Source of the DNA: Candidatus Zixiibacteriota bacterium
Lineage (GTDB): Bacteria > Zixibacteria > MSB-5A5 > GN15 > JAAZOE01
Reading direction: 5' to 3'
Length of the DNA stretch: 56,934 bases
NCBI GenBank assembly: GCA_036480375.1
Contig: JAZGGI010000007.1
Location: forward strand, 1-56,934
Both the position numbers and the translations under genes were made by a program. The notes below the pieces were generated by a model. The model was not told the DNA's origin and did not search any database. It saw only the letters and a program-made list of their open reading frames with translations. Positions within the stretch are counted from its first letter, which is position 1; every line of letters begins with the position of its first letter. Below, piece after piece: positions 19,959 through 28,992 of the stretch.

Positions 19959-21284
19959 ATGGTTAAGACAATTGAAGAGGTTCTTGATCGAATTGACGCC
20001 GCCGGTGTGAAATATATTCGCCTCTGTTTTACTGATATTCTCGGGCGAATAAAGGGAATGGCTCTGACCCGGTCGGAGATTCCGGAGGCTTTGGAAGGCG
20101 GACAGGGATTTGACGGTTCATCAATTGAAGGTTTTGTGCGCATTGAAGAATCGGATTTGATGGCAATTCCCGATGTCAAGTCTTTCCGTATTTTCCCCTG
20201 GCTAATCGGTGGGGAACGCGTCGCTATGATGTTTTGCGACATACAAACTCCCGATGGCCAGCCTTACGGCGGTGATCCCCGATATGTCCTCAGGCGCGCG
20301 TTGAAAAAGCTGGATGATAAAAACTGGACTTTCTATACCGGACCGGAGATTGAATATTTCTATTTCAAGAATGACCAGGCGCCTGAAATCATCGATAAAG
20401 GCGGTTACTTTGACTATAATACAGTCGATATCAGCACAACATTACGGAAGAAAACCGTCAATGCTCTCGAGAGTATTGGAATTCCGGTAGAATGCTCGCA
20501 TCATGAAGTAGCCCCCTCGCAACAGGAAATTGATCTGAAATACCAGGACGCCCTGGTTATGGCGGATTTCGCTCAGCTTTATAAATTTATCGTTAAGGAA
20601 ATCGCACAGGATAACGGATATTACGCCACGTTTATGCCCAAGCCCCTTTTTGGTGAAAACGGTTCGGGTATGCATACCCACATGTCAATCTTTGAAAATG
20701 GCCGCAACCTGTTTTTTGACGGCGATAAGCCATATCATCTGTCCGATATGGCCCGTCATTTTCTGGCCGGAATTCTTAAGCATATAAGCGAAATAACGCT
20801 CATTACCAATCAATGGGTAAACTCGTATAAGCGACTTGTCGCTGGATATGAAGCGCCGGTTTATATTTCCTGGGGTCGTCGCAATCGGTCCTCATTGGTG
20901 CGGGTTCCGATGTATCGCGTGGGCAAAGAAAAGTCGACCCGAATCGAGCTTCGCTCTCCCGATCCGGCCTGTAACCCTTATTTGTCTTTCGCAGTAATTC
21001 TGGCGGCCGGTATGAAAGGACTTGAAGGAAAATATGAATTGCCAGAGCCGATAGAGCAAAATATTTTTCATATGACTCCGAACGAGCGGGAAAAGCTGAA
21101 TATTAAAGGACTGCCCGCTACTCTGGAAGAAGCAATCGCCATTACTGAAAAATCAGATTTGATTCGAGAAACTATGGGCGACGATCTTTTTGAGAGATTT
21201 TTGGCCAACAAACGGGTTGAATGGGATGATCACCATATTCGCGTTTCGCAATATGAGATAAAAAAATATCTGCCTTTTCTATAA
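19959..21284 (+). CDS. glnA: Glutamine synthetase type I
   Basis: 441 residues, typical of the GSI-alpha class (about 440; GSI-beta enzymes are nearer 470). The enzyme makes glutamine from glutamate, ammonia and ATP as a dodecamer in the cytoplasm. The active-site segments are GFDGSSIEGFVRIEESD, PEIEYFYF, HHEVAPSQQEID, the GENGSGMHTHMS loop and SPDPACNPYLSFA. I see no 25-residue insertion or adenylylation tyrosine loop of the beta class, so control is probably by feedback or protein partners. It has its own promoter-like sequence, GGGAG upstream of the ATG, and a 99-base gap to the next gene. Confidence 0.96.
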   Translation: MVKTIEEVLDRIDAAGVKYIRLCFTDILGRIKGMALTRSEIPEALEGGQGFDGSSIEGFVRIEESDLMAIPDVKSFRIFPWLIGGERVAMMFCDIQTPDGQPYGGDPRYVLRRALKKLDDKNWTFYTGPEIEYFYFKNDQAPEIIDKGGYFDYNTVDISTTLRKKTVNALESIGIPVECSHHEVAPSQQEIDLKYQDALVMADFAQLYKFIVKEIAQDNGYYATFMPKPLFGENGSGMHTHMSIFENGRNLFFDGDKPYHLSDMARHFLAGILKHISEITLITNQWVNSYKRLVAGYEAPVYISWGRRNRSSLVRVPMYRVGKEKSTRIELRSPDPACNPYLSFAVILAAGMKGLEGKYELPEPIEQNIFHMTPNEREKLNIKGLPATLEEAIAITEKSDLIRETMGDDLFERFLANKRVEWDDHHIRVSQYEIKKYLPFL

Positions 21285-21383
21285 AAAATGATTTTCAGGC
21301 GTAATGTTCAAACAAGATGAATCGCTGACCGCCGGTCAAATCGCGACGGTGGTCAAATCAAGAAAAATTAGCGGGAGAAGAAA

Positions 21384-22175
21384 ATGCCTCACGTTGATAC
21401 CCAGGAAGTTTCAATCTATTACGAAACCAAGGGGCGGGGTTCAACGATTGTTTTTCTTCATGGATTTACTCTTGACAGGCGGATGTGGGGGACGCAGGTC
21501 GAGTATTTTTCAAAAAGGTTTCGGACGCTTGTCTATGATTCTCGCGGTCATGGAAAATCAGGCTGCCCCGAATCGGGATACTCCCGTGCCGATCGCGTAC
21601 GGGATTTGGCTGCCCTGGTAGAAAAATTAAGGCTGGCTCCGTTTCATATCGTCGGACTTTCGATGGGAGGGGCGACTGCCCTGGGTTATGCCATTGACCA
21701 TCCTGAGTCGTTGTTGTCCTTAACCCTGGCCGATACCGCCGCGGCTGGGTTTCAACCTCCGCCCAAATACAAAGATATGCGGGAACGGGTGGAGAGCATG
21801 ACTATTGCCGATATAAAACGGGTCTGGAAACGCAATGCTCTTTTTTATTATGCCCGAAAAAATCCGCAATTGCGCGATGAACTGGCGGAAATGATGGACG
21901 GTCATTGCGGAAATTTATGGACCGATCCCCAAAGAGGGACTTATAAAGACCGCGATGATGTCGTCTTATCATCAAAAATCAAAATTCCGACTCTTATTTT
22001 TATAGGTGAAAAAGATAAATTTTTCCTACCCTTAGCCAAAAAACTTCACCAAAATATAGAAAACAGTGAGATGGATATCGTCTCCGAGGTGGGGCATATG
22101 GTCAATATGGAGGATTCGAACAGATTTAATATGCGTCTGGAGCAATTTTTGGACAGGGTGGAGGAAAACCGGTGA
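21384..22175 (+). CDS. Alpha/beta hydrolase fold protein
   Basis: 263 residues. The first strand-loop reads FLHGFTLDRRMW, an oxyanion-hole HG motif. The nucleophile elbow is GLSMGG (Ser about 93), the acid is likely Asp in GEKDKFF and the catalytic His is in VGHMVNMED (about 237). This complete triad fits small esterases, lactonases or C-C hydrolases of the 3-oxoadipate enol-lactonase-like group. The substrate is unknown. No signal peptide is seen, so it is cytoplasmic. The stop overlaps the GTG start of the following membrane protein gene, which suggests coupled expression. Confidence 0.85.
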   Translation: MPHVDTQEVSIYYETKGRGSTIVFLHGFTLDRRMWGTQVEYFSKRFRTLVYDSRGHGKSGCPESGYSRADRVRDLAALVEKLRLAPFHIVGLSMGGATALGYAIDHPESLLSLTLADTAAAGFQPPPKYKDMRERVESMTIADIKRVWKRNALFYYARKNPQLRDELAEMMDGHCGNLWTDPQRGTYKDRDDVVLSSKIKIPTLIFIGEKDKFFLPLAKKLHQNIENSEMDIVSEVGHMVNMEDSNRFNMRLEQFLDRVEENR

Positions 22176-22738
22176 ATTATTTTGAGATTAATAAAAGGCT
22201 GGCGGCGATTAAAAAATTCAGAAAATTGTATTTGGATTATATCAGTTTCACCAATCGATTTGAGAATCCGGCCGCTCAAATGCTTTTGAAAAAAATGCGG
22301 CCGCTGGTTCCGATGACGATTGACTCGATGCGCGAGGCAAAAGTGGGAACAATCGTGACTCATGACGCTCCCGCCCGTGGATCTAAGCGCTATAAGATCA
22401 ATATTATTAAGGCGATTTTTCGCGAATCACTGGTGCGAAATTTCAATCTGGAAGACGATGCTCCTATGCAGGCCCTGGAAGCAACCGTAGTAAAATATGA
22501 AACCATGAAAAGTCGGGCGTTCTTTCAATTATTCAATCCGTTTTTCTGGTTTATCGAGTTTGTCGGATACGCCGCCGACGGGCCTTATACGTTAATTGAT
22601 AAGGCGGGTATCGATACTACCGAATTTCGCAAAACAGCGGGGGCCAAAACAATAAAATTATTTCTGATGGCCGTTATAATTCTTTTGACAGTCGAATTAA
22701 CGGGGTTGCGGGAATGGCTATGGGCCGCCTTTAATTAG
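22172..22738 (+). CDS. Uncharacterised protein with C-terminal membrane helix
   Basis: 188 residues of no family that I recognise. The start is GTG at 22172, preceded by a good GGAGGAAAA site and overlapping the TGA of the alpha/beta hydrolase (GTGA). The N-terminal 130 residues are basic and helical. A hydrophobic, aromatic patch lies at about 118-130 (rich in Phe and Trp) and a clear transmembrane helix lies at about 163-178 (LFLMAVIILLTVEL). It is probably an inner-membrane protein with a large cytoplasmic N-terminus. The coupling suggests a shared pathway with the hydrolase. Confidence 0.6.
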   Translation: MNYFEINKRLAAIKKFRKLYLDYISFTNRFENPAAQMLLKKMRPLVPMTIDSMREAKVGTIVTHDAPARGSKRYKINIIKAIFRESLVRNFNLEDDAPMQALEATVVKYETMKSRAFFQLFNPFFWFIEFVGYAADGPYTLIDKAGIDTTEFRKTAGAKTIKLFLMAVIILLTVELTGLREWLWAAFN

Positions 22739-22796
22739 CGATTAGTCATGATCCTCGATTTAGGCACAAAATAACAATCCTATCGGGCGGGGTGGA

Positions 22797-23243
22797 ATGG
22801 TCGCGTTTGATTGGGATGGCAAACGATTCGAAATACCAATAAATCAAATTCATCTTGAGAAAGACGCTGGAAAATTGATTCATCGGGATGGGAGTTTTGC
22901 TCATTTAAATCAGGCAATAATCGGTATTTTGGATTTCAATGTCACTTCGACGAAGTTAGCCGGACTTTTGGAACGTATCGAATCCGGAGAAATATCCAGA
23001 TTATTGGCTAAAGAGATATTTTCCGAAATGGCATCTTCCGGAAAATCATCAGATGAGGTTATTGTAAGCCAGTCTCTTGAACCAATTTCGGAAACTTCGG
23101 AATTAGAAAGTATTATTGACTCCATTCTCGGTCAAGAAAATGATAAAGTAAATCAATATAAGTATGGAAAAATCAAACTTTTTGATTATTTTATGGGTCT
23201 GGTAATGAAAAAAACCGGAGGCAGGGCGACCCGAAAAAAATAA
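22797..23243 (+). CDS. GatB-derived mini-protein (internal deletion; GatB/YqeY domain)
   Basis: 148 residues. Residues 1-45 resemble an internal piece of GatB, the catalytic subunit of the Glu/Asp-tRNA amidotransferase: INQIHLEKDAGKLIH corresponds to the family's RxHLEEDAGKLIH, and SFAHLNQAIIGIL to SLVDLNRxGxPLLEI. The sequence then jumps straight to the C-terminal tRNA-binding YqeY-like domain (LAGLLERIESGEISRLLAKEIF and QYKYGKIKLFDYFMGLVMKKTGG). Roughly 250 central residues and the N-terminal cradle of normal GatB are missing. The second Glu of LEED is Lys here. The frame is open and a GGGGTGGA site precedes the ATG, so it may be expressed. It cannot be a complete amidotransferase subunit. 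Retained tRNA binding is an inference. Confidence 0.65.
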   Translation: MVAFDWDGKRFEIPINQIHLEKDAGKLIHRDGSFAHLNQAIIGILDFNVTSTKLAGLLERIESGEISRLLAKEIFSEMASSGKSSDEVIVSQSLEPISETSELESIIDSILGQENDKVNQYKYGKIKLFDYFMGLVMKKTGGRATRKK

Positions 23244-23268
23244 GGATAATTTTGAGGGATAAACTCAA

Positions 23269-23874
23269 ATGAATGAGAAAGTGAGACTGGCTGTTTTCGT
23301 TTCGGGGGGCGGCTCAAATTTGCAATCTATTATGGATAATTGTTCGGCGGGCAATATCGACGCCGAAGTTGTTTTGGTTCTATCCAATAAGAAAAAGGCT
23401 TACGGTCTCGTCCGCGCCTCGGAAGCGGGTATAGATACGGTCGTTTATAAACGCAAAAAATTCTCAAATGGAAATGAGGCCGATGAATTTCTTTTGAATT
23501 TGCTTGATGAATATCGTATCGATATTATCGTTCTGGCCGGATATCTGAAAATGATCGCTCCTCCGGTGATTGATAAATATCGCGGCAGAATAGTCAATAT
23601 TCATCCCGGAACTTTGCCCAAATATGGCGGGAAGGGAATGTTCGGTTCCCGGGTTCATAAAGCCGTTATCGAAGCGGGCGAGAAGGAGACGGCGGTAACG
23701 ATACATTATGTCGATGAGATTTATGATCATGGTCAGATAATGGCTGAACGGAAAATACCGGTTTTGCCCGATGATACTCCCGATGAGCTGGCCGCCCGTG
23801 TGCTGAAAGTGGAGCATGAGCTATATCCCGAAGTAATCAAATTTCTTGTTGAAAAATACAGGAAGGAATCTTAA
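23269..23874 (+). CDS. purN: Phosphoribosylglycinamide formyltransferase PurN
   Basis: 201 residues, normal for the family. PurN transfers a formyl group from 10-formyltetrahydrofolate to GAR, the third step of purine synthesis. The N-terminal FVSGGGSNLQSIMD binds the ribose phosphate. The catalytic Asn and His are in IVNIHPGTLP (about 107-112), and the catalytic Asp lies in HYVDEIYDHGQI. It opens the purN-purC-purH run; purC begins 5 bases after its stop. Confidence 0.96.
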   Translation: MNEKVRLAVFVSGGGSNLQSIMDNCSAGNIDAEVVLVLSNKKKAYGLVRASEAGIDTVVYKRKKFSNGNEADEFLLNLLDEYRIDIIVLAGYLKMIAPPVIDKYRGRIVNIHPGTLPKYGGKGMFGSRVHKAVIEAGEKETAVTIHYVDEIYDHGQIMAERKIPVLPDDTPDELAARVLKVEHELYPEVIKFLVEKYRKES

Positions 23875-23878
23875 AAAA

Positions 23879-24769
23879 ATGGACTCTGTTTTAACAACCG
23901 ATATTAAGGAATACCCATTGTTATCCCGTGGAAAGGTCCGCGATGTATATGACCTCGATGATAAGCTGTTAATTATTGCCACCGATCGCATTTCCGCTTT
24001 TGACGTTGTTCTTCCCAACGGCATTCCCGGGAGAGGAAAAGTATTGACCGGTGTATCGGTGTTCTGGTTCGATTATCTGAAAGACATAATCGATAATCAT
24101 CTTATTTCTGCTAAAGTCGAAGAATATCCCAAAGATTTGCAGCAGTATAAAGATGTCCTCGAGGGCCGTTCGATGCTGGTTACCAGGGCCAATCGAATCG
24201 ACATTGAATGTATTGTTCGGGGTTATATATCCGGTTCGATGTGGAAAGAGTATAAAGAAGCCGTTAAATCGGGGACGACGACAGTGCATGGTTTTGAATT
24301 TCCGGCAGATATGAAGGAATCGGATAAATTAGCGGAGGCGATATTCACGCCATCTACCAAAGCCGAATCAGGACATGATGAAAATATTTCTTATGAAAAA
24401 ATGGTTGATGTTGTCGGGAATGAGACGGCTCAACTATGCCGGGACAAATCGCTGGCGATATATACCAAAGCGGCTGATTTCGCGCGGAAAAAAGGGATTA
24501 TAATAGCCGATACCAAGTTTGAATTTGGATTCGTGGGCGATAAATTAATTGTCATCGATGAAGTTTTGACTCCGGATTCATCGAGATTCTGGCCGGCCGA
24601 CGAATACGAGCCGGGAAAATCTCAGCCTTCGTTTGACAAACAGATTATCCGGGATTATCTTGACGGGCTCGATTGGGACAAGACGCCGCCCGGCCCGAAA
24701 TTGCCCGATGAAATAGTCGATCGGGCGTTGGCGCGTTATACAGAGGTGGTTGACCGTTTAACCGGTTAA
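23879..24769 (+). CDS. purC: SAICAR synthetase PurC
   Basis: 296 residues from the ATG at 23879, which follows GGAAGGAATC; an upstream in-frame start would overlap purN and add unlike sequence. PurC condenses CAIR with aspartate using ATP. The N-terminus LLSRGKVRDVYDLDDKLLIIATDRISAFD is the classical signature region, and GYISGSMWKEY and VLTPDSSRFWP follow. The length matches the long PurC form (about 300 residues) rather than the roughly 240-residue form. It lies between purN and purH. Confidence 0.95.
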   Translation: MDSVLTTDIKEYPLLSRGKVRDVYDLDDKLLIIATDRISAFDVVLPNGIPGRGKVLTGVSVFWFDYLKDIIDNHLISAKVEEYPKDLQQYKDVLEGRSMLVTRANRIDIECIVRGYISGSMWKEYKEAVKSGTTTVHGFEFPADMKESDKLAEAIFTPSTKAESGHDENISYEKMVDVVGNETAQLCRDKSLAIYTKAADFARKKGIIIADTKFEFGFVGDKLIVIDEVLTPDSSRFWPADEYEPGKSQPSFDKQIIRDYLDGLDWDKTPPGPKLPDEIVDRALARYTEVVDRLTG

Positions 24770-24797
24770 AGACCGCAGGCACGGAGGTTATTGGATA

Positions 24798-26372
24798 ATG
24801 CAGGATATGATGAAAATAAAAAGAGTTCTGATATCGGTTTCAGATAAATCGGGTTTGGTAGAATTGGGTGAGAGACTTTGTGAGATGGGCGTAGAGATTA
24901 TCTCAACCGGAGGAACCCTAGCGGCTTTGAAAGAAGCTGGAGTGCATGTTATCTCAATCGCGACATTTACCGGCGCTCCGGAAATTCTTGGCGGTCGGGT
25001 CAAGACTTTGCATCCCAAAGTACATGCCGGCATCTTATACAAACGCGATAGCGAAGAACATCAAAGTGAAATGTTGCAGCAGGAATATAAACCGATAGAT
25101 CTGGCAGTCGTTAATTTATATCCATTCGAGGAAACACTGGCTAATCCCAACTCCACCGACAGCGATAAAATTGAAAATATAGATGTCGGCGGCCCGACGA
25201 TGATAAGAGCGGCGGCCAAAAATTTTGATTCCGTGGCGGTAGTTACAAGTCCGAAAGATTATTCGGAGTTAATTTCGGAAATGCAAGCCAATGAAGGCGC
25301 TTTATCAGGAGAAAGCCGCCGAAATCTTGCCCGTAAAGCGTTTGCCTTAACTTCCCGGTATGACACGGCCATATCAGGGTATTTCTCGGAGACCGGTAAA
25401 AAGGAAAAGCAAATATCCATCGACGATGAGTTTCATTTGGAATATACCAAAGTGCAGGATTTGCGTTATGGTGAAAATCCTCATCAATCAGCCGGATTTT
25501 ACCGCATGAAAGGCTTTAGCGGCGTGACAATTGCCGATGCTGAGCAGCATTCCGGAAAAGAACTGTCATATAACAATATTGCCGATATTGACGCGACCCT
25601 TGATATGATATTGGAATACAATGGTCCTTTCGCGGTTGTTGTCAAACATGCCAATCCATGCGGGGCGGCATCGGCCGAAACCCTGGCCGAAGCTTATCAA
25701 ATGGCTTATGAAACCGATCCATTATCCGCCTTTGGATCAATTATCGGTCTTAACCGTATCGTCGATATGGATACGGCCATGCTGCTTCACAAAACCCCAT
25801 TTGTCGAGTGTATTTTAGCTCCCGGATTTACTGATGAGGCATTGGCCAAATTGAGGCGTAAAAAAGCCCGACGTCTTTTGTCATTGCCGTCAATTCTTGA
25901 TAAATTGCCAAATCCCGACAAGGTATTCAAATTTGTTCGGGGAGGGGTTTTGACTCAGGGATTTGATAATCTCGATGTTGATCCGGATAAGATTACTATC
26001 CCGACTAAGAATAAACCGACCGATGAACAGATGGAATCACTGACTTTCGGCTATAAGCTAATCAAATACGTAAAGTCAAACGCAGTATTGATTTGCAACG
26101 GCAAGGCCGCTGTCGGAATCGGAATGGGACAAACCTCAAGGGTCGATTCGTCGCATCTGGCGGTCAAGAGAGCCGGAGATCGAGCCAAAGGCGGCACTTG
26201 CGCTTCCGACGCCTTTTTCCCCATGCCGGATGGATTGGAAGTTGTCGCCGAGGCGGGGGTTTCGGCCGTTATTCAGCCCGGCGGTTCCAAGGGCGATCCG
26301 GATGTGATTGCCGCGGCTGATAAATACGGTGTGGCCATGGTTTTTACGGGAATCAGACATTTTCGGCACTAA
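24798..26372 (+). CDS. purH: Bifunctional AICAR formyltransferase / IMP cyclohydrolase PurH
   Basis: 524 residues, full length. The N-terminal IMP cyclohydrolase domain shows ALISVSDK-like [27 protein letters not shown] and [14 protein letters not shown]. The C-terminal AICAR transformylase domain shows [10 protein letters not shown], the catalytic [11 protein letters not shown] and [10 protein letters not shown]. It performs the last two steps of IMP synthesis. A GGAGG lies about 10 bases before the ATG. It ends the purine cluster; smg follows after 73 bases. Confidence 0.96.
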   Translation: MQDMMKIKRVLISVSDKSGLVELGERLCEMGVEIISTGGTLAALKEAGVHVISIATFTGAPEILGGRVKTLHPKVHAGILYKRDSEEHQSEMLQQEYKPIDLAVVNLYPFEETLANPNSTDSDKIENIDVGGPTMIRAAAKNFDSVAVVTSPKDYSELISEMQANEGALSGESRRNLARKAFALTSRYDTAISGYFSETGKKEKQISIDDEFHLEYTKVQDLRYGENPHQSAGFYRMKGFSGVTIADAEQHSGKELSYNNIADIDATLDMILEYNGPFAVVVKHANPCGAASAETLAEAYQMAYETDPLSAFGSIIGLNRIVDMDTAMLLHKTPFVECILAPGFTDEALAKLRRKKARRLLSLPSILDKLPNPDKVFKFVRGGVLTQGFDNLDVDPDKITIPTKNKPTDEQMESLTFGYKLIKYVKSNAVLICNGKAAVGIGMGQTSRVDSSHLAVKRAGDRAKGGTCASDAFFPMPDGLEVVAEAGVSAVIQPGGSKGDPDVIAAADKYGVAMVFTGIRHFRH

Positions 26373-26445
26373 AAAAAGAAACAAATCCTCTTGCATAACT
26401 GTTTACTAAGATGTAAATTTCTTAGTGACAATTTGAAAGGCGAAC

Positions 26446-26919
26446 TTGCAGGATAAGATACTTGAAATCGTTGTTTACCTGATGAATCAACTGTCTGATC
26501 ACCAGGGGACAATTAATAATATAGATGAGATGTCGGCCGATTTACGTTCTATGGGGTTTACCGATAAGGAAATTTCGTCGGCCTATAGCTGGCTTTTGAA
26601 ACATTTTGAGGATTATCCGGAGAGTTTTTCGATGCCGCATAATGAGATTGATGTCTGCTCGGTACGGATTCTTTCCGAAGCCGAGCGAAAAATTATTATA
26701 CCGGAAGCATACGGGTATCTATTGCAGCTTCGCCAGCTTCGACTTTTATCCGCCGAACAACTTGAATTAATTCTCGATCGCTGTGCGCTGTTTGCCTCAG
26801 ATCCGATCGGTATCGAGGATATAAAGTTTTTCGCGTCGGCGGCCATGTTTGAAACCGGTTCCTCGGAAATGCCTTTTGCAATCTGGGCTGGTGATCCCGA
26901 AAGCGAACCGATCAATTAG
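26446..26919 (+). CDS. smg: Smg / DUF494 family protein
   Basis: 157 residues with the DUF494 pattern: ILEIVVYLMNQL at the N-terminus, then LRSMGFTDKEISSAYSWLL and a helical C-terminal part. The family is named after the small gene smg next to dprA in Escherichia coli, and its biochemical role is not established. The start is TTG at 26446, chosen because the family's N-terminus begins there and GAAAGGCGAAC lies before it. It sits directly between purH and coaBC. Confidence 0.85.
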   Translation: MQDKILEIVVYLMNQLSDHQGTINNIDEMSADLRSMGFTDKEISSAYSWLLKHFEDYPESFSMPHNEIDVCSVRILSEAERKIIIPEAYGYLLQLRQLRLLSAEQLELILDRCALFASDPIGIEDIKFFASAAMFETGSSEMPFAIWAGDPESEPIN

Positions 26920-26933
26920 TCTGGTCGGTCTCG

Positions 26934-28130
26934 ATGGAATTAATCAATAGAAAAATAGTTCTTGGCGTCACGGGCGGTATTGCCGCTTATAAATCTGCGT
27001 ATCTCACGCGACTGCTGATCAAAGCCGGATGCGAAGTGCAGACGATAATGACCGAAGCCGGTACGAAATTTGTTACGCCCCTGACTTTTGAATCACTCAC
27101 CGGACGGCCGGTATCCGTCAAGATGTTCCCCGAAGATCGTTTTGTTGGAACGCATCATATCACTCTGGCCGATTGGCCTGATTTAATTGTCGTCGCTCCG
27201 GCAACGGCGGATTTTATCGCGCAAATAACTCATGGTTTTTGCTCAAGTCTACTTTCGGCCGTCTGCTGTGCTACCAAACGCCCGATACTTCTGGCTCCGG
27301 CAATGAATGAGGGGATGTTTTCCAATCAGGCGGTTCAGAAAAACCTGGGCGAGCTGCATCGCCGCGGTCTTTTAATCATGGATGTTGGCGTCGGTGAGAT
27401 GGCCTGCAAGACCTATGGTCCCGGCAGGATGGCTGAACCTGAGGCGATTCTTGAGCGCATTTCACAAATTCTGAAAAGAACCGGACCGTTGGCGGCGAAA
27501 AATGTAGTCGTTACGGCCGGGCCGTGTCGGGAAGCGATTGATCCGGTTCGGTTTATTTCCAATCGCTCATCGGGGAAGATGGGTTATGCGATTGCCTCCG
27601 AAGCGGTTAAATTGGGCGGTAATGTTAAATTAATATCGGGACCGGTGGTATTGAATACCCCGGACGGAGTAAGTAAAATATCGGTTGAAACGACCGAGGA
27701 AATGGCAACGGCCGTAAATGTATCTTTTGATGATGCGGATTATCTTATCATGGCGGCCGCACCCGCCGATTACAAGCCGACTATTAGTTTTGATCAGAAA
27801 ATAAAGAAATGCGACAAGGGAATGTTGGTTGAATTATCGCCTACAATTGATATATTGAAGTCTCTGATTTCAAAACGCCGTGATAATCAGGTTGTCGTCG
27901 GGTTTGCGCTCGAGACCGAAAACGAGATTGACAACGCGCAAAAGAAATTGGAAGATAAAAAGCTCGATTTTATTGTCGTCAATAAAGCGACCGAAGATGG
28001 GGCCGGGTTTGATAGCGACACCAATCGCGTTACCGTGATTTCAAAATCGGGGCAAACTTGCGAACTTCAAAAAGATGATAAAAATATTATAGCGCGCAAT
28101 TTATGGGAAATAATCCTGCCGCATGAATGA
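26934..28130 (+). CDS. coaBC: Bifunctional phosphopantothenoylcysteine decarboxylase/synthetase CoaBC
   Basis: 398 residues. CoaB joins 4'-phosphopantothenate and Cys with CTP; CoaC decarboxylates the product with FMN, giving 4'-phosphopantetheine for coenzyme A. The CoaC half has GVTGGIAAYKS, the catalytic His in THHITLADWPDLIVVAPATA, PAMNEGMF and the active-site Cys in GEMACKTYGPGRM. The CoaB half has VTAGPCREAIDPVRFISNRSSGKMG and the KKCDK-like lysine loop. The last 8 bases overlap the uracil-DNA glycosylase gene. Confidence 0.96.
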   Translation: MELINRKIVLGVTGGIAAYKSAYLTRLLIKAGCEVQTIMTEAGTKFVTPLTFESLTGRPVSVKMFPEDRFVGTHHITLADWPDLIVVAPATADFIAQITHGFCSSLLSAVCCATKRPILLAPAMNEGMFSNQAVQKNLGELHRRGLLIMDVGVGEMACKTYGPGRMAEPEAILERISQILKRTGPLAAKNVVVTAGPCREAIDPVRFISNRSSGKMGYAIASEAVKLGGNVKLISGPVVLNTPDGVSKISVETTEEMATAVNVSFDDADYLIMAAAPADYKPTISFDQKIKKCDKGMLVELSPTIDILKSLISKRRDNQVVVGFALETENEIDNAQKKLEDKKLDFIVVNKATEDGAGFDSDTNRVTVISKSGQTCELQKDDKNIIARNLWEIILPHE

Positions 28131-28992
28131 TGAATTAAAAGAACTCTATGAACTGGCGTCACGAGCATTATCGTGCCAGGCTGAATTTGGTCATCGGGAA
28201 TTAATCCTCGAAAAATCCACGCTCACGCATTTGAGTAGTATCGAAAACGCACAACCGGGAGAAACAATGGTTAAGACCTCATCATCAATTCCGAAAAATG
28301 ATTCAAAAGAAAATTTACCCGTAAATGAAACCGCGTCCAAACCGATTCCTGATTACGGTAAGATACCACCTATGGAAACTACTACAGATTTACTGACCCA
28401 ATCGGAAGATGTATCTGCGCCGAAATATTCGGATTTGGAATCGCATCGCGAGGCGATATGTGACTGCAGCAAATGTCCTCTGGGGCAGACCCGTACCAAA
28501 TTTGTTTATGGGGTTGGAAATCCCCGGGCGAAAATAATGTTTATCGGCGAAGCGCCCGGGCGCGATGAGGATATGCAGGGCGAGCCGTTTGTCGGTCGGG
28601 CCGGAAAATTGCTCGATAAAATTATCGCGGCCATTGGATTTGCTCGCGAGGATGTTTATATTGCCAATATACTGAAGTGCCGTCCGCCTAATAATCGCGA
28701 TCCGCAACCGGATGAAATGAATTTGTGCATGCCGTATCTGAAAGAGCAGATTCGGCTGATAAAACCGCAGTTCATTTGCGCGTTGGGGCGCATTGCCGTT
28801 CAGGGGTTATTGGATACGACAGCGCCTCTGGGGAGCCTTCGGCGCAAATGGCATCGGTTTGAAGGGATTCCTTTTCTGGCAACTTATCACCCGGCGGCAT
28901 TACTGAGATTTGCTAAATATAAACGGGATACCTGGGAAGATATGCAGGTATTGATGAAAGAATATGAACGGATAAACAATGACGACCAATAG
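28123..28992 (+). CDS. Type 4 (iron-sulfur) uracil-DNA glycosylase
   Basis: 289 residues. The enzyme removes uracil from DNA in base excision repair. The first 100 residues are polar and low in complexity, a linker seen in several bacterial members. The catalytic domain follows: Cys pair [11 protein letters not shown], motif [12 protein letters not shown] (about 138-148), the second Cys pair in [12 protein letters not shown] and NLCMPYL, and motif [10 protein letters not shown] (about 255). The four cysteines should bind a 4Fe-4S cluster. The start overlaps coaBC by 8 bases and the end overlaps dnaB by 14, so the three are a coupled operon. Confidence 0.93.
   Translation: MNDELKELYELASRALSCQAEFGHRELILEKSTLTHLSSIENAQPGETMVKTSSSIPKNDSKENLPVNETASKPIPDYGKIPPMETTTDLLTQSEDVSAPKYSDLESHREAICDCSKCPLGQTRTKFVYGVGNPRAKIMFIGEAPGRDEDMQGEPFVGRAGKLLDKIIAAIGFAREDVYIANILKCRPPNNRDPQPDEMNLCMPYLKEQIRLIKPQFICALGRIAVQGLLDTTAPLGSLRRKWHRFEGIPFLATYHPAALLRFAKYKRDTWEDMQVLMKEYERINNDDQ

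Noticed and set aside
21304-21621. 105-codon plus-strand frame overlapping the alpha/beta hydrolase start
   Set aside because: It overlaps a gene with a complete catalytic triad and has no recognisable product.
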